Below are positions 41,824 through 50,662 of a stretch of DNA of 64,000 nucleotides, one piece after another (position 1 is the stretch's first letter; the number at the start of each line of letters is the position of its first letter). The notes beneath the pieces were generated by a model. It saw only the letters and a list, made by a program, of their open reading frames with translations, did no database searches and was not told where the DNA came from. The stretch is taken from positions 1 through 64,000 of the forward strand of contig JAIETF010000035.1 in assembly GCA_019745415.1 (NCBI GenBank), written 5' to 3'. This stretch comes from Candidatus Obscuribacterales bacterium. Its GTDB lineage: Bacteria > Cyanobacteriota > Vampirovibrionia > Obscuribacterales > Obscuribacteraceae. The position numbers and the translations under genes are program-made.

Positions 41824-44553
41824 TTATTGCTGCTTCAAATAATCAAAAACTTTGCGGGAACGTCCTTCGGCTTCCTTTTGCAAAAGTAAAAGCCTAGTTT
41901 TTTCTTCGGTAGAGATCTCGCCGCATTTCTCTTGCAGTCTTTTTAGCATTTCTTGGCTAGGCAGTTTGAACAGGCTCATTGTCGCTGCATATGACTTGCC
42001 GCCTAGTTGTAAGACCAAGAAGGGCGGTTGCTGATGATAAAGCGAAGGGAGCTTCTCATTCAGCTTAGTTGCATAAGAAAGCAGATTTTCTCCCAATTGA
42101 GTCTCTATATACTGCTTTTCAAAAATGCTCTCTTCCACAAAACAGGCAAGATCAATTATGGCTTCTTTGATCAATCGTTTATATAAATGGGCGCATATGA
42201 AAGCCAGGCAATATTCTTTGCTGTCTTTGATCTTTTGATTCTCTGGTCGCTGAAAGTTATCGACCCAACTCATAAGTTCGGTATGTTCACTAAGACTCAT
42301 ACCCCGGGCAGCTATTTTAAGGGTGAGCTCGTTGCTTGCCGAATCTAGTTCGATTAGTTTCTCCAGCGCTAGATGATGTGCTCTCCGGTAAGACAAATAG
42401 CCATCCTGACTTACTGTGTATGTCTGAAAGTCAGGTAAATGAGACGACTCTGATTCCAGGCTTTCGTCATTAAATAGCGCTGGTATTATCTGTGGTGATT
42501 CAAGCATGAAGAGCCTTTTGCTCTCTTGTATGGCTTGCAGGGCTAAATCTCTCAATTTTTGAGCTTCTGCCCCTTCAAAGGTCGGCACCGGTAATTTTTT
42601 CAGATCACCCACTTGAAAGTTGATTGTGGGGTTGATGTCTTGGGCAAAGGTCATGGCTAGGCTGCTGTTCAAATAGGCAAGCAACAAATAAATGTCGATT
42701 TGGTTGGGAAAAATGGCCGAACCACCGACATCGAAAATGCAACCGGCGGGCATTTCGCGCACAGCCAGAGTTTTTGTGCCGACGAAAGAGAAAGTCAGTC
42801 CGGCTTTGAAGTAGAAGTCTTCGTTCTTCACCACCCAGTGCACTCGACCTTTGAGATAGGGATAGGCGCATTCAACTGCTTTCTTTAGTTCTCCGCCTTC
42901 GTCTTGCCAGTCTATGACTGTATCGATGGGGTGATACCAGCGCTTGTTACCCCTCCCCTTGATATAGGGTTGGTAACGTTTGCCGACCAGGTCTCTTTCC
43001 ACTTCCCAGATATAGCGAAGAAAACGTTCATTATCGGAGGTCGCCAAGCCTTGCTTGATTTCAGCCAGGTCAGCCAACCTTGGCAGACTGTTATACAGTT
43101 TAGAAGCCGCCCGCGGTCTGGAAAAGTTGAAGGCCTTACTTTCATGGGCTTGAAAGTCTTCTTGCTTCCTAATCAGGCACTTGCTCAGCATCTCTTTCTG
43201 CAAGATTGACTGCAAGATTGACTTAAGAGCCTGACTGCGTTCGTCGCCACTGCTGCGCAGATCAAATTGTCTGGTTTCTTTTTTGCCGATTTCGCTTCTT
43301 TCCAGGTCGACTTGCTTAGCCGTTTGTCTGATATTCAAAATGGCGCTATCAGCTTTCTCCCCGCTTAGAAATGGAAAAACGCCTGAGCCTAACAGCAGTA
43401 CATTTTCAAGATGGTTGTCTAATATTTGTTCTCTTATAGGTCGAGCGCTTGGCAGAGAAAGAATAGAACTCTGCATTATGAAACTTACTCTACCGCCTGG
43501 CTTGACCAGCTCGAGAGCCCGGCTGAGAAAGGCATGGCCCAATTCATTATGGCAGCCAGGATAATTTTCCTTTAGAGCTTTTTTGAGTTCTCTATCAAGC
43601 AAGCGTCGTCCTAAATAAGGAGGATTAGCTAAGACCAGGTCGCAATCATGAAATGGTGCTATGCGCCTGTCATCTCTATCCAGCGAGCCTAGTAAGCTTT
43701 TCCTCTCATCGGTACTAATTTTTTCTTCAAGACAAAGCAAGTTTACTGCTAGTTTTTGCGGTGTCAGACCGTGCAGAATCTGACTAAAGGCTCTCAGTAA
43801 ATTGAGGCAGCAAAGAGCTGCTTTATCTATTTCTATGCCCCAAAGATTGTTCCGCCAGATCTTAGCGAAGGCTTCCTGGTTGGTCTCTCCCCTCTTTCTA
43901 TAGTAAGGCAAGAGATATTCTTGGGCGGCAAAAAGAAAATTGCCAGTGCCGCAGGCCGGGTCGAGAATCTTCAAGGTTTCAAGCGAAGCCTGCTGGTCTT
44001 TCGCCAGCAAAGGGGCCAGGTTGCATTGCACCATAAACGAGACTATATCTAGAGGCGTAAGTACCTGGGTGAACTTTATTAGGTCTCTTGCGCTGGTTTC
44101 TTTGTCTGCTTTTTCTAGGCGGCGATTGGAGTCTTTTTTGTCTGGCTGCTGTAAGGCTTCGAAAGCAGTGCTGAGAAGGTCGATAAACTGCAGGACGTCG
44201 ACTGGCAATTGTGGAGCTTCTTTGGCGCGAGAGTTTTTGGAGAGCGATTCTAGAACACTCTCGAGGCTTTGATCGTCTCTGTTTTCTAATTCTTTGATGC
44301 TCTGGGTAAAGCCGTTTCCTTCCTCTGCTTTCTGCAAATCAGTAAGTAGTCGACGCAGATTGGCTGCCGATTTGATCGAGATAGCGGCAGCTCCAAGCAA
44401 GATGAGCAAGGCTAATCTTGCCCAATCGCTGTCGGCATCTTGTTTGAACAATAGCAAACCTGCTTTATTGAGCTTGTTCTTTAATTGACCGGCATCCTTT
44501 CTGGCTATGCTTTTTCCCAGGCTCAAGCCCGTTAGCTCAGATTGATCAAGCAT
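41824..44553 (-). CDS. Eco57I/TaqI-type N6-adenine DNA methyltransferase, solitary
   Basis: This 909-aa protein has SAM motif I ILDPACGTGNF near residue 200 and the catalytic motif ANPPY near 305, so it methylates adenine in DNA. The region after about 480 resembles the TaqI-like target-recognition domain (LADIKQG-like start, GRVHWVVKNEDFYFKAGLTFS, INPTINFQVGDLKKLPVP). This is the gamma-class layout of type IIG/BREX-type enzymes. The N-terminal 150 residues do not show a PD-(D/E)xK nuclease motif, and no separate endonuclease is adjacent. It may therefore be an orphan methylase or part of a defence system whose partner lies elsewhere. Its stop abuts the convergent TonB-C-like gene. Confidence 0.85.
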   Translation of the reverse strand: MLDQSELTGLSLGKSIARKDAGQLKNKLNKAGLLLFKQDADSDWARLALLILLGAAAISIKSAANLRRLLTDLQKAEEGNGFTQSIKELENRDDQSLESVLESLSKNSRAKEAPQLPVDVLQFIDLLSTAFEALQQPDKKDSNRRLEKADKETSARDLIKFTQVLTPLDIVSFMVQCNLAPLLAKDQQASLETLKILDPACGTGNFLFAAQEYLLPYYRKRGETNQEAFAKIWRNNLWGIEIDKAALCCLNLLRAFSQILHGLTPQKLAVNLLCLEEKISTDERKSLLGSLDRDDRRIAPFHDCDLVLANPPYLGRRLLDRELKKALKENYPGCHNELGHAFLSRALELVKPGGRVSFIMQSSILSLPSARPIREQILDNHLENVLLLGSGVFPFLSGEKADSAILNIRQTAKQVDLERSEIGKKETRQFDLRSSGDERSQALKSILQSILQKEMLSKCLIRKQEDFQAHESKAFNFSRPRAASKLYNSLPRLADLAEIKQGLATSDNERFLRYIWEVERDLVGKRYQPYIKGRGNKRWYHPIDTVIDWQDEGGELKKAVECAYPYLKGRVHWVVKNEDFYFKAGLTFSFVGTKTLAVREMPAGCIFDVGGSAIFPNQIDIYLLLAYLNSSLAMTFAQDINPTINFQVGDLKKLPVPTFEGAEAQKLRDLALQAIQESKRLFMLESPQIIPALFNDESLESESSHLPDFQTYTVSQDGYLSYRRAHHLALEKLIELDSASNELTLKIAARGMSLSEHTELMSWVDNFQRPENQKIKDSKEYCLAFICAHLYKRLIKEAIIDLACFVEESIFEKQYIETQLGENLLSYATKLNEKLPSLYHQQPPFLVLQLGGKSYAATMSLFKLPSQEMLKRLQEKCGEISTEEKTRLLLLQKEAEGRSRKVFDYLKQQ

Positions 44554-46161
44554 TTAACCGCCGCCTTGCAGGTCTCTGTAAAGCAAGACCGGGCTGTCTT
44601 GGGTGAGAGCACTGGTTTTAGCCGCTTCGGCAGCTGAAAGCAAAAGACCTAGTTCAAGGAAATCTTCGGGCACACAGGCGGCACCAAAAGAAAGTGAAAG
44701 TGTGCGGCTATCAACGCCGGTGGCTAAGGGTGTCTTGGTTAGAGCCGTGACCAATCTTTTGGCAAAGACTCTGGCTCCTTCCCCTTTGGTTTCTGGGCAG
44801 AGCAAGGCATAGTCGAAAGCTTCGTAGTGTGCCAGTAAATCATTATGCCTTTTCGCCTGCGAGATGCGCAGCACTGCTTCTCTTAGTGCCCCTATCGGTA
44901 GTGGCTCACGAATTGATCCGTTCGGTCCGCTTTTGACGCGCATCTCAAAGACAATTACCGACAGGGGATTACCAGATCTGTGTCCTCTAAAATATTCTTG
45001 CTCTAGAAAGTAAAGAAAAGCCGGGAAGTTGAACATGCCGGTATCGCCGCGTCGCAGCGACATGATCACTTGTTGTACAGCGGCCGAGTCCACAGTCTTA
45101 GGTTCGAGTGGCGGCAGGTTGCCGACTCTCTTGGTAATGGTGCCAAAGCCGGCCAGTCCACAGGTGAGCATATTGCACATGACCGGCACCCATTGGCTGC
45201 GCAGGTAGCCGAGTTTTTCGACAATCTCTCTTGTGCTCGATTTGCCGTCGACAGCATCATAAAAGCGTCTTTGCAAAACAAAGTCGACAGGTATGGCCGG
45301 CTGTACTAGTTTCTTTAGGTCGGCATCAGAGATACTGGGAATGAGTTTGACTAAAATTGTATCTGGTTTGAAGCCGCTATTCTTCAGGAAGTTGTACTTG
45401 TCTAAGATCTGCGCGCCCTGCATGATCAAAGAGTCCAAGGTATCATGGATGGTGCGCTGTTTTGTGATTACCTTGGGCTGGAAAAAGAAACGACCTTCTT
45501 TCCAGGTGACCAGTTCGTAAATACACTCAGCTCCCCTATTTTCAGGAGAGGTGGCATGGAAGGGCTGCCCTTCTATGAAGAAGACTTCGGCTGTTCCCTT
45601 ATCCGATGTGATTTCCAAGCGACCTGTCATCTTTGCCAGGTTGATTGATTGCAATAAGGCGGTTATCTGTACAAAAGCCAGATCGCCGTTTAGAACAGTT
45701 GCAGTGCGAGTCAGGGAAGATTCTTGACCCATCGGAGGTATGGGCACAGTTGATCTTTGTTTGGCAGCATTTTCATTGAGGTAAAAGAAAGCCTTCTCTT
45801 CCGCCTTTTCTTCTTCGCTGGTAGTCACTCCCGGTGCGGGCTGCGCTGCTCCCTCTCTGTCATTGAGAGAGGCTTCGATGCGGTTGAAGACTAAAAGCGA
45901 ATCACAAGATGCAAAATCCCAGAGACTCTGCATTTTGCCTTTCTCCGACACGGCAAGTGCCCACTTCGGGTCACCGCCCATGGGGTCGGCGTGGGCGATA
46001 AGTTTATACTCGGATCCCTTGATTGATGAGGGCCAAATTACTTCAACTTGCTTGTCTAGATTCTCAAGCGCCCATGTGAGAATCTGATGTATTGCCGTGG
46101 CAGTCGGGTTGCCCGGCAATATCTGAATCGATTTTGCAGAGTAGCTCTTTCCTTTCTGCAT
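44554..46161 (-). CDS. DUF4388 protein with degenerate GGDEF-like domain
   Basis: This 535-aa cytosolic protein has a DUF4388/PATAN-like domain at about 160-260. Its landmarks are a LLQSINLAKMTGRLEI start, a VFFIEGQPFHAT strand and a WKEGRFFFQP end, a pattern found in cyanobacterial and myxobacterial signalling proteins. The last 150 residues look like a diguanylate cyclase fold. The GGDEF site is replaced by YEAFDYALLCP, so it is unlikely to make c-di-GMP. The N-terminal 110 residues are unrecognised. It ends one base before the stop-adjacent methylase start, which suggests co-transcription with the methylase on the minus strand. Confidence 0.7.
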   Translation of the reverse strand: MQKGKSYSAKSIQILPGNPTATAIHQILTWALENLDKQVEVIWPSSIKGSEYKLIAHADPMGGDPKWALAVSEKGKMQSLWDFASCDSLLVFNRIEASLNDREGAAQPAPGVTTSEEEKAEEKAFFYLNENAAKQRSTVPIPPMGQESSLTRTATVLNGDLAFVQITALLQSINLAKMTGRLEITSDKGTAEVFFIEGQPFHATSPENRGAECIYELVTWKEGRFFFQPKVITKQRTIHDTLDSLIMQGAQILDKYNFLKNSGFKPDTILVKLIPSISDADLKKLVQPAIPVDFVLQRRFYDAVDGKSSTREIVEKLGYLRSQWVPVMCNMLTCGLAGFGTITKRVGNLPPLEPKTVDSAAVQQVIMSLRRGDTGMFNFPAFLYFLEQEYFRGHRSGNPLSVIVFEMRVKSGPNGSIREPLPIGALREAVLRISQAKRHNDLLAHYEAFDYALLCPETKGEGARVFAKRLVTALTKTPLATGVDSRTLSLSFGAACVPEDFLELGLLLSAAEAAKTSALTQDSPVLLYRDLQGGG

Positions 46162-46177
46162 CCGACCAATCCTGGTT

Positions 46178-46203
46178 AGAAGGAGCCCAAGAGGGCTCCT
46201 TCT
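46178..46203 (-). terminator. 11-bp hairpin after dapL
   Basis: The arms agaaggagccc (46178-46188) and gggctccttct (46193-46203) pair perfectly around aaga. The hairpin lies 9 bases after the dapL stop on the minus strand and before the DUF4388 gene. It lacks a U-tract, so termination may be partial. Confidence 0.6.
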
Positions 46204-46212
46204 GGGGTTACT

Positions 46213-47400
46213 CTACACTTTGGCTTGCAACATGTCGTAGGTGATTGAATGCTGCGCCATACGATCGAAAGCTTCAGCCATTCTCGCTTTGTCAAGGCAG
46301 AGAGACATTCTGAAGAAACCTTCGCCGTTTGGTCCATAAGCTGTACCAGGCGGCACCACTATGCCGGCTTTGTCGAGCATCAGGGCTGAGAAATCAGCAG
46401 ATGACATGCCTTTAGGGGTGGGCAGCCACATATAGAAAGTGGCCTTAATCGGCTGTACCGGCCAACCTAAGGCTTTCAGTCTTTCAACGGCCAAGTCTCT
46501 TCTTTCGATGTAGAGATTGTTGCAGAAATCAATATGATCGGTTGGACCTTCGAAAGCCGCTATGGCTGCCAATTGAATCGGTTTGAAAATATCGGTGTCT
46601 ACGTTCGACTTGATTTTGGCAATTGCTGCTACTGCTTCGGCGTTGCCGATGGCAAAACCAATTCTCCAGCCGGTCATGTTATAGGTTTTTGAAAGAGAAT
46701 GCAGTTCGACTGCGATTTCTTTTGCACCCTTAACTTCCAAAATGGACGGAGCTTTATAACCGTCGTAAGTCATTTCGGAATAAGCGAGGTCATGCACCAA
46801 AAGAATATTGTGCTTTTTGCAGAAGGCAACTGCTTTCTCGAAGAAGGCGAGATCGGCAATACCGGCTGTAGGGTTGCCTGGATAGTTGAGCATGAGAAGC
46901 TTGGCTTTCTTTAGCACCGCCTCTGGTATTGCATCTAAGTCTGGAATAAATTTGTTTTCGGGTGTGAGCGGCATGAAATAGGGCTCACCGCCGGCAAGAA
47001 TGGTTGATGTGCGATAAACCGGATAAGCCGGATCGGGAATAATATTGATGTCGCCTTTGTCGATAAAGGCCATAATGGTGTGATGCAAGCCTTCCTTCGA
47101 GCCGATCAAGGAAGTTACTTCTGTGTCGGCATTGAGCTCGATACCAAAGCGTTTATTGCACCATTTCACAATCGCTTGTTTATACTCTTTGCTACCACCA
47201 AAAGGGGGATAGTGATGGTTGACCGGATTCTCGACAGCGTCGTGCATAGCCTCGACGATATGGCGCGGTGTGGGTTGGTCCGGATCGCCGATTCCCAAAT
47301 TGATAACGTCTACGCCTCTGGCAATGGCGGCCTGGCGCTTTTTGTCTATTTCGGCAAAAACGTAAGGGGGAATCGACTTGAGTCTATGTGAGAGTTCCAT
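46213..47400 (-). CDS. dapL: LL-diaminopimelate aminotransferase
   Basis: This 395-aa fold-type I PLP aminotransferase converts tetrahydrodipicolinate directly to LL-diaminopimelate for lysine and peptidoglycan. Family landmarks are VINLGIGDPDQPTP, NHHYPPFGGSKEYKQA, LNYPGNPTAG and SLSKTYNMTGWRIGFA, with the PLP lysine near residue 236. The C-terminal arginine in GEGFFRMSL binds the substrate carboxylate. The DapL route is typical of Cyanobacteria, plants, Chlamydiae and some anaerobes, which supports the suggested lineage. It is monocistronic or followed by weak read-through into the DUF4388 gene. Confidence 0.9.
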   Translation of the reverse strand: MELSHRLKSIPPYVFAEIDKKRQAAIARGVDVINLGIGDPDQPTPRHIVEAMHDAVENPVNHHYPPFGGSKEYKQAIVKWCNKRFGIELNADTEVTSLIGSKEGLHHTIMAFIDKGDINIIPDPAYPVYRTSTILAGGEPYFMPLTPENKFIPDLDAIPEAVLKKAKLLMLNYPGNPTAGIADLAFFEKAVAFCKKHNILLVHDLAYSEMTYDGYKAPSILEVKGAKEIAVELHSLSKTYNMTGWRIGFAIGNAEAVAAIAKIKSNVDTDIFKPIQLAAIAAFEGPTDHIDFCNNLYIERRDLAVERLKALGWPVQPIKATFYMWLPTPKGMSSADFSALMLDKAGIVVPPGTAYGPNGEGFFRMSLCLDKARMAEAFDRMAQHSITYDMLQAKV

Positions 47401-47615
47401 ATTTACTGACCTTTACTTACTGAATTTGACATTACCATAGCTTCACATATCAGGAGCCTATATAGATAAAGAAGAAAGTATAGTTAACCAAGTTCTTAAT
47501 AAGCGGCAATGTCAAGAAGAGACTTCTCTCCTGTTAACTGAAAATAGAGGACAATTCAGCTTGCTTATCTCAGCTTGCATATAGAATTTTTCTTCAGCTA
47601 ATTAGGGTAAAAGTT

Positions 47616-49229
47616 TTGTCCAAGTCTCTGGTCTTCATTCCGGTTCTTTTGCTCTGCGCTTTTGTCATTTTTGCCAGGCTCGGTGACTATCCGCTCTTCA
47701 ATCCTGATGAAGCCCTCTATGCCGAACCGGCTCGAGAGATGTTGGTTATTGGCGACTATGTGACTACCTATTTAAATTATGTGGTGCGCTTCACCAAGCC
47801 GCCCCTGGTTATTTGGGCAATGGCCCTCTTTATGAAAATTTTTGGGGTGAGCGAGTTTGCCGCCCGCTTTTTTGGTGCATCTTGCGGCTTGGCCTTAATT
47901 GGTGTGACCTATGCCTTTGTTTTGCGCTATGTCGGACTTTTCGCCGCCGTAATTGCTTCTTTCAGTTTGGTTCTTGCACCGCTCTATTTAGGCACGGCTA
48001 GAGAAGCAATCACCGATATGCCTCTTTCGCTCTTTATGGCTTGGGCCCAGTTTTTATTTTTTCGGGCTATGCATGACAAAACAAGCAAAGCCGCCTTTCT
48101 TGCCTGGATTTTGCTTGGTCTGGCTGTCATGACCAAAGGACCAGTAGGTTTGGTTGTGCCTGGTGCCATTGTCGGCATCTATATTTTGCTGACCGGCAAC
48201 ATTCTTGAAAAGATAAAGCGACTGAGACTGGTTGCTGGTCTATTTATTGTTGCTTTCATTGCTCTGCCCTGGTTTGCCACTGAAATATATGTGACGAAAG
48301 GGGCTTATTTCAACGAATTTATCATGCGCGAGAATGTCGAACGCTTTACTGCCAACGTAGATGCTCATAAGCAGCCGGTTTGGTACCACTTGCTGGCTAT
48401 GCTCATTGGTTTCCTGCCCTTTTCAGTCTATGTGCCGGTTTTGTTGAAAGATGGCGTCGGCGCGCTCAAGTCCAAGTTCAAAGAACAAAAAGACCTAAAA
48501 GTACTAAATGACCTAGATGAAACGGCATCGCTCAGGCTCTATTGCGCTATCTGGGTACTTTTCACCTTGGCTTTTTATTCTATTTCAGTGTCCAAGCTCT
48601 TGCCTTATACATTGCCTGCTTTTCCTGCTTTGGCGCTACTGACCGTCGACTGTCTCGACCGGCATATCAAAAATAATAAGTTTGCACCACTTGCTGCACC
48701 TTTGCTCTTGATAGTCGGCGCTATGGCAGCGGTGGGCATTTCCGCTCCCAAGCTGATTTCGTTTATTAGAGACTGTCCACCCGAACTGAGCCCTCTCATA
48801 ACAGGCTTTGCCGGCTTTGCTGGTTTTGCCGCTTTTGTCGCCCTGGCTCTTTTACGCTCTAATCGAAGTCAGGCTGCATTTCTCTTCTTTGCGGTGGCCA
48901 TGACCTTAGGTCTCAATTACTATTTGGCCAGGGTTTTGCCCTTGGTTTCAGCCCGCTGGGAAGGCGGTCTGCCCGAACTCAGTCGCTTTGCCGGTCAGTC
49001 TACATTGCCGATTCTGGTTTATGACATGCGCAAGCCCGGGGTTCCCTTTTATAGTCTTCGCAAAGTAGAGAATTTCAACAATCACAGTCTCTTTCTCAAG
49101 CGGCTGACTGAATTGCCCAAGGCCTATATATTGGCGCGCACACGCCATCGCGATTTGCTCTTAGCCTCTGGTTTGAAAGAAGTGAGAAGTCAGGGGAGTT
49201 TCAGTCTCTTTGTTTGGGGGCAGAACTGA
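47616..49229 (+). CDS. ArnT/PMT-like (GT39/GT83) membrane glycosyltransferase
   Basis: This 537-aa inner-membrane protein starts at a TTG with an aggg ribosome site eight bases upstream. It has about 12 hydrophobic helices. The first periplasmic loop carries FNPDEALYAEPAREML with the catalytic Asp31-Glu32 pair. TKPPLVIWAMAL comes next, as in lipid A aminoarabinose transferase and related GT-C enzymes that use polyprenyl-phosphate sugars. The donor and acceptor cannot be read. It is followed closely by a DUF4253 gene on the same strand. Confidence 0.88.
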   Translation: MSKSLVFIPVLLLCAFVIFARLGDYPLFNPDEALYAEPAREMLVIGDYVTTYLNYVVRFTKPPLVIWAMALFMKIFGVSEFAARFFGASCGLALIGVTYAFVLRYVGLFAAVIASFSLVLAPLYLGTAREAITDMPLSLFMAWAQFLFFRAMHDKTSKAAFLAWILLGLAVMTKGPVGLVVPGAIVGIYILLTGNILEKIKRLRLVAGLFIVAFIALPWFATEIYVTKGAYFNEFIMRENVERFTANVDAHKQPVWYHLLAMLIGFLPFSVYVPVLLKDGVGALKSKFKEQKDLKVLNDLDETASLRLYCAIWVLFTLAFYSISVSKLLPYTLPAFPALALLTVDCLDRHIKNNKFAPLAAPLLLIVGAMAAVGISAPKLISFIRDCPPELSPLITGFAGFAGFAAFVALALLRSNRSQAAFLFFAVAMTLGLNYYLARVLPLVSARWEGGLPELSRFAGQSTLPILVYDMRKPGVPFYSLRKVENFNNHSLFLKRLTELPKAYILARTRHRDLLLASGLKEVRSQGSFSLFVWGQN

Positions 49230-49264
49230 AAGGAAGCTCCCAGTCGGTATAGTCGCAACCTAAT

Positions 49265-50059
49265 ATGGTTCCTGAGTTGAAGGTCCACAAAAAAATTCTG
49301 GAAGAGTTGAAGCGCTTCCAGATCGATACCGCTTTAGTAAAGAAGGTCGAGAAGGACCTTCCCCGCGATTTCTATTTTGTACCGGTCACTAGCGAACAAG
49401 CCACCGGTGTTTGGCATGCCATTAGGGCTGTGCACAAAGAAACCGGACTCTGGCCTGTTTTGGTGCAGAATGACGGGGTTATGGACGAGCTTTTCTCGAC
49501 TTTAGAGCGTCATGACGAAGACTTTGATGCATATTTCGATGAAACTGTCAGTGAAGGTTTAGCCATCGACTTTAAGTCTTGGCTGAAGTTGCAGGAGCCT
49601 GAACCTCAAGATAATGATGAACTGATGGGGGAATGGCCCGAAGAGGCGGAACCGGCTCATGTTTTGGTGCAACTGCTCGACTTGCGCGTAGACGAGGAGG
49701 GACGTTTCGCCATGCAGCAGCTTTCTGAAGTTTTGCTGGTACTCTGCCCTCTGCAAGAACCCTGGCATCTGCCTGCCCTGCTTAAGCTCGGCGGTTGGAA
49801 TGCCTGTCCCGATGCGCCGCATCATGTTGCCGGCTTCAAGTATTGGTATGAAAGATATTCTGCCGAACCGGCTTTCTTTTCTTACGACACTTTCGAATTC
49901 ATAGTCAATAATCCGCCCACTGATAATGATAGTGCCTTAGAACTGGCTATTGACCAGTATTATTACTGTTATGATTTGGTGGCGCAGGGTTGCGGCTCAA
50001 TTTTAGAGCTGGCTGGTAACCTGGTAGACTCAACGGTTTGGTACTTTTGGTGGGACTAA
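49265..50059 (+). CDS. DUF4253 domain protein
   Basis: This 264-aa cytosolic protein has the DUF4253 pattern: FYFVPVTSEQATGVWHAI, TGLWPVLVQND, GGWNACPDAP and a C-terminal part ending YYYCYDLVAQG and YFWWD. The biochemical function of the family is unknown; some members are found near polymorphic toxin loci. The gene is 36 bases after the glycosyltransferase and three bases before the next membrane protein gene, so the three form a probable operon. No toxin gene is seen beside it. Confidence 0.8.
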   Translation: MVPELKVHKKILEELKRFQIDTALVKKVEKDLPRDFYFVPVTSEQATGVWHAIRAVHKETGLWPVLVQNDGVMDELFSTLERHDEDFDAYFDETVSEGLAIDFKSWLKLQEPEPQDNDELMGEWPEEAEPAHVLVQLLDLRVDEEGRFAMQQLSEVLLVLCPLQEPWHLPALLKLGGWNACPDAPHHVAGFKYWYERYSAEPAFFSYDTFEFIVNNPPTDNDSALELAIDQYYYCYDLVAQGCGSILELAGNLVDSTVWYFWWD

Positions 50060-50062
50060 AAT

Positions 50063-50662
50063 ATGGATCCAAGATTGGAAGCGGCTTTTAGGAGTTCAGC
50101 CAGTTGGTTTTTCTGGATGGCCGGATGCACGGTCGTCAATCTCTTTATGTTCATTACCAAGTCTAATTTCGGCTTGGCTTTAGGTATGTCTGATTCATTG
50201 ATTGTGGCAGTGGTCAATCTTCTGCGGCCACCTGCCGGTGATGCCGGTGCCTTGATTGTTATTGCCAGCAATGTCCTTTATATCGCCCTCATGGCTGTCT
50301 TTGGCATATTTGCAGGTAAAGGCAAGGTTTGGGCTTTTGCAATGGGTATCAGTTTGGCGCTCATTGATGGCATCTATTGCTTGAGCGGCGGCGAGTATAT
50401 TGGAACTATAGTGCATGGTATGGCGGTTTGGTTCATTTTCAGTGGACTGAGGCTGGCTATAGCAGTTCGCAACGCCAGTCCGGAAGAATTGCTTTTTGCC
50501 ACTGCTAATGCCGGCGTCGTCTCTCCCGGCAGTGGTGGACCATCGGGACCATCCGGTTCAGGCTTAGCTGAAAGTTGCCAGGAAACTGCAGGCGACGGGC
50601 AAACTGATTCTGGAAATCAGGATACAAGCAAAGCCCCCGGTCCAAAAAATCCTATATCTTAA
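50063..50662 (+). CDS. Hypothetical four-helix membrane protein
   Basis: This 199-aa protein has about four hydrophobic helices in residues 10-135. A hydrophilic Gly/Ser/Pro-rich tail follows (PGSGGPSGPSGSG, then Gln and Asp-rich). It has no recognised domain. It follows the DUF4253 gene by three bases and converges exactly with the TonB-C-like gene on the other strand. Confidence 0.65.
   Translation: MDPRLEAAFRSSASWFFWMAGCTVVNLFMFITKSNFGLALGMSDSLIVAVVNLLRPPAGDAGALIVIASNVLYIALMAVFGIFAGKGKVWAFAMGISLALIDGIYCLSGGEYIGTIVHGMAVWFIFSGLRLAIAVRNASPEELLFATANAGVVSPGSGGPSGPSGSGLAESCQETAGDGQTDSGNQDTSKAPGPKNPIS

Noticed and set aside
44554-46161. Active diguanylate cyclase
   Set aside because: The GGDEF site is replaced by YEAFDYA and no RxxD inhibitory site is seen, so catalytic activity is unlikely.
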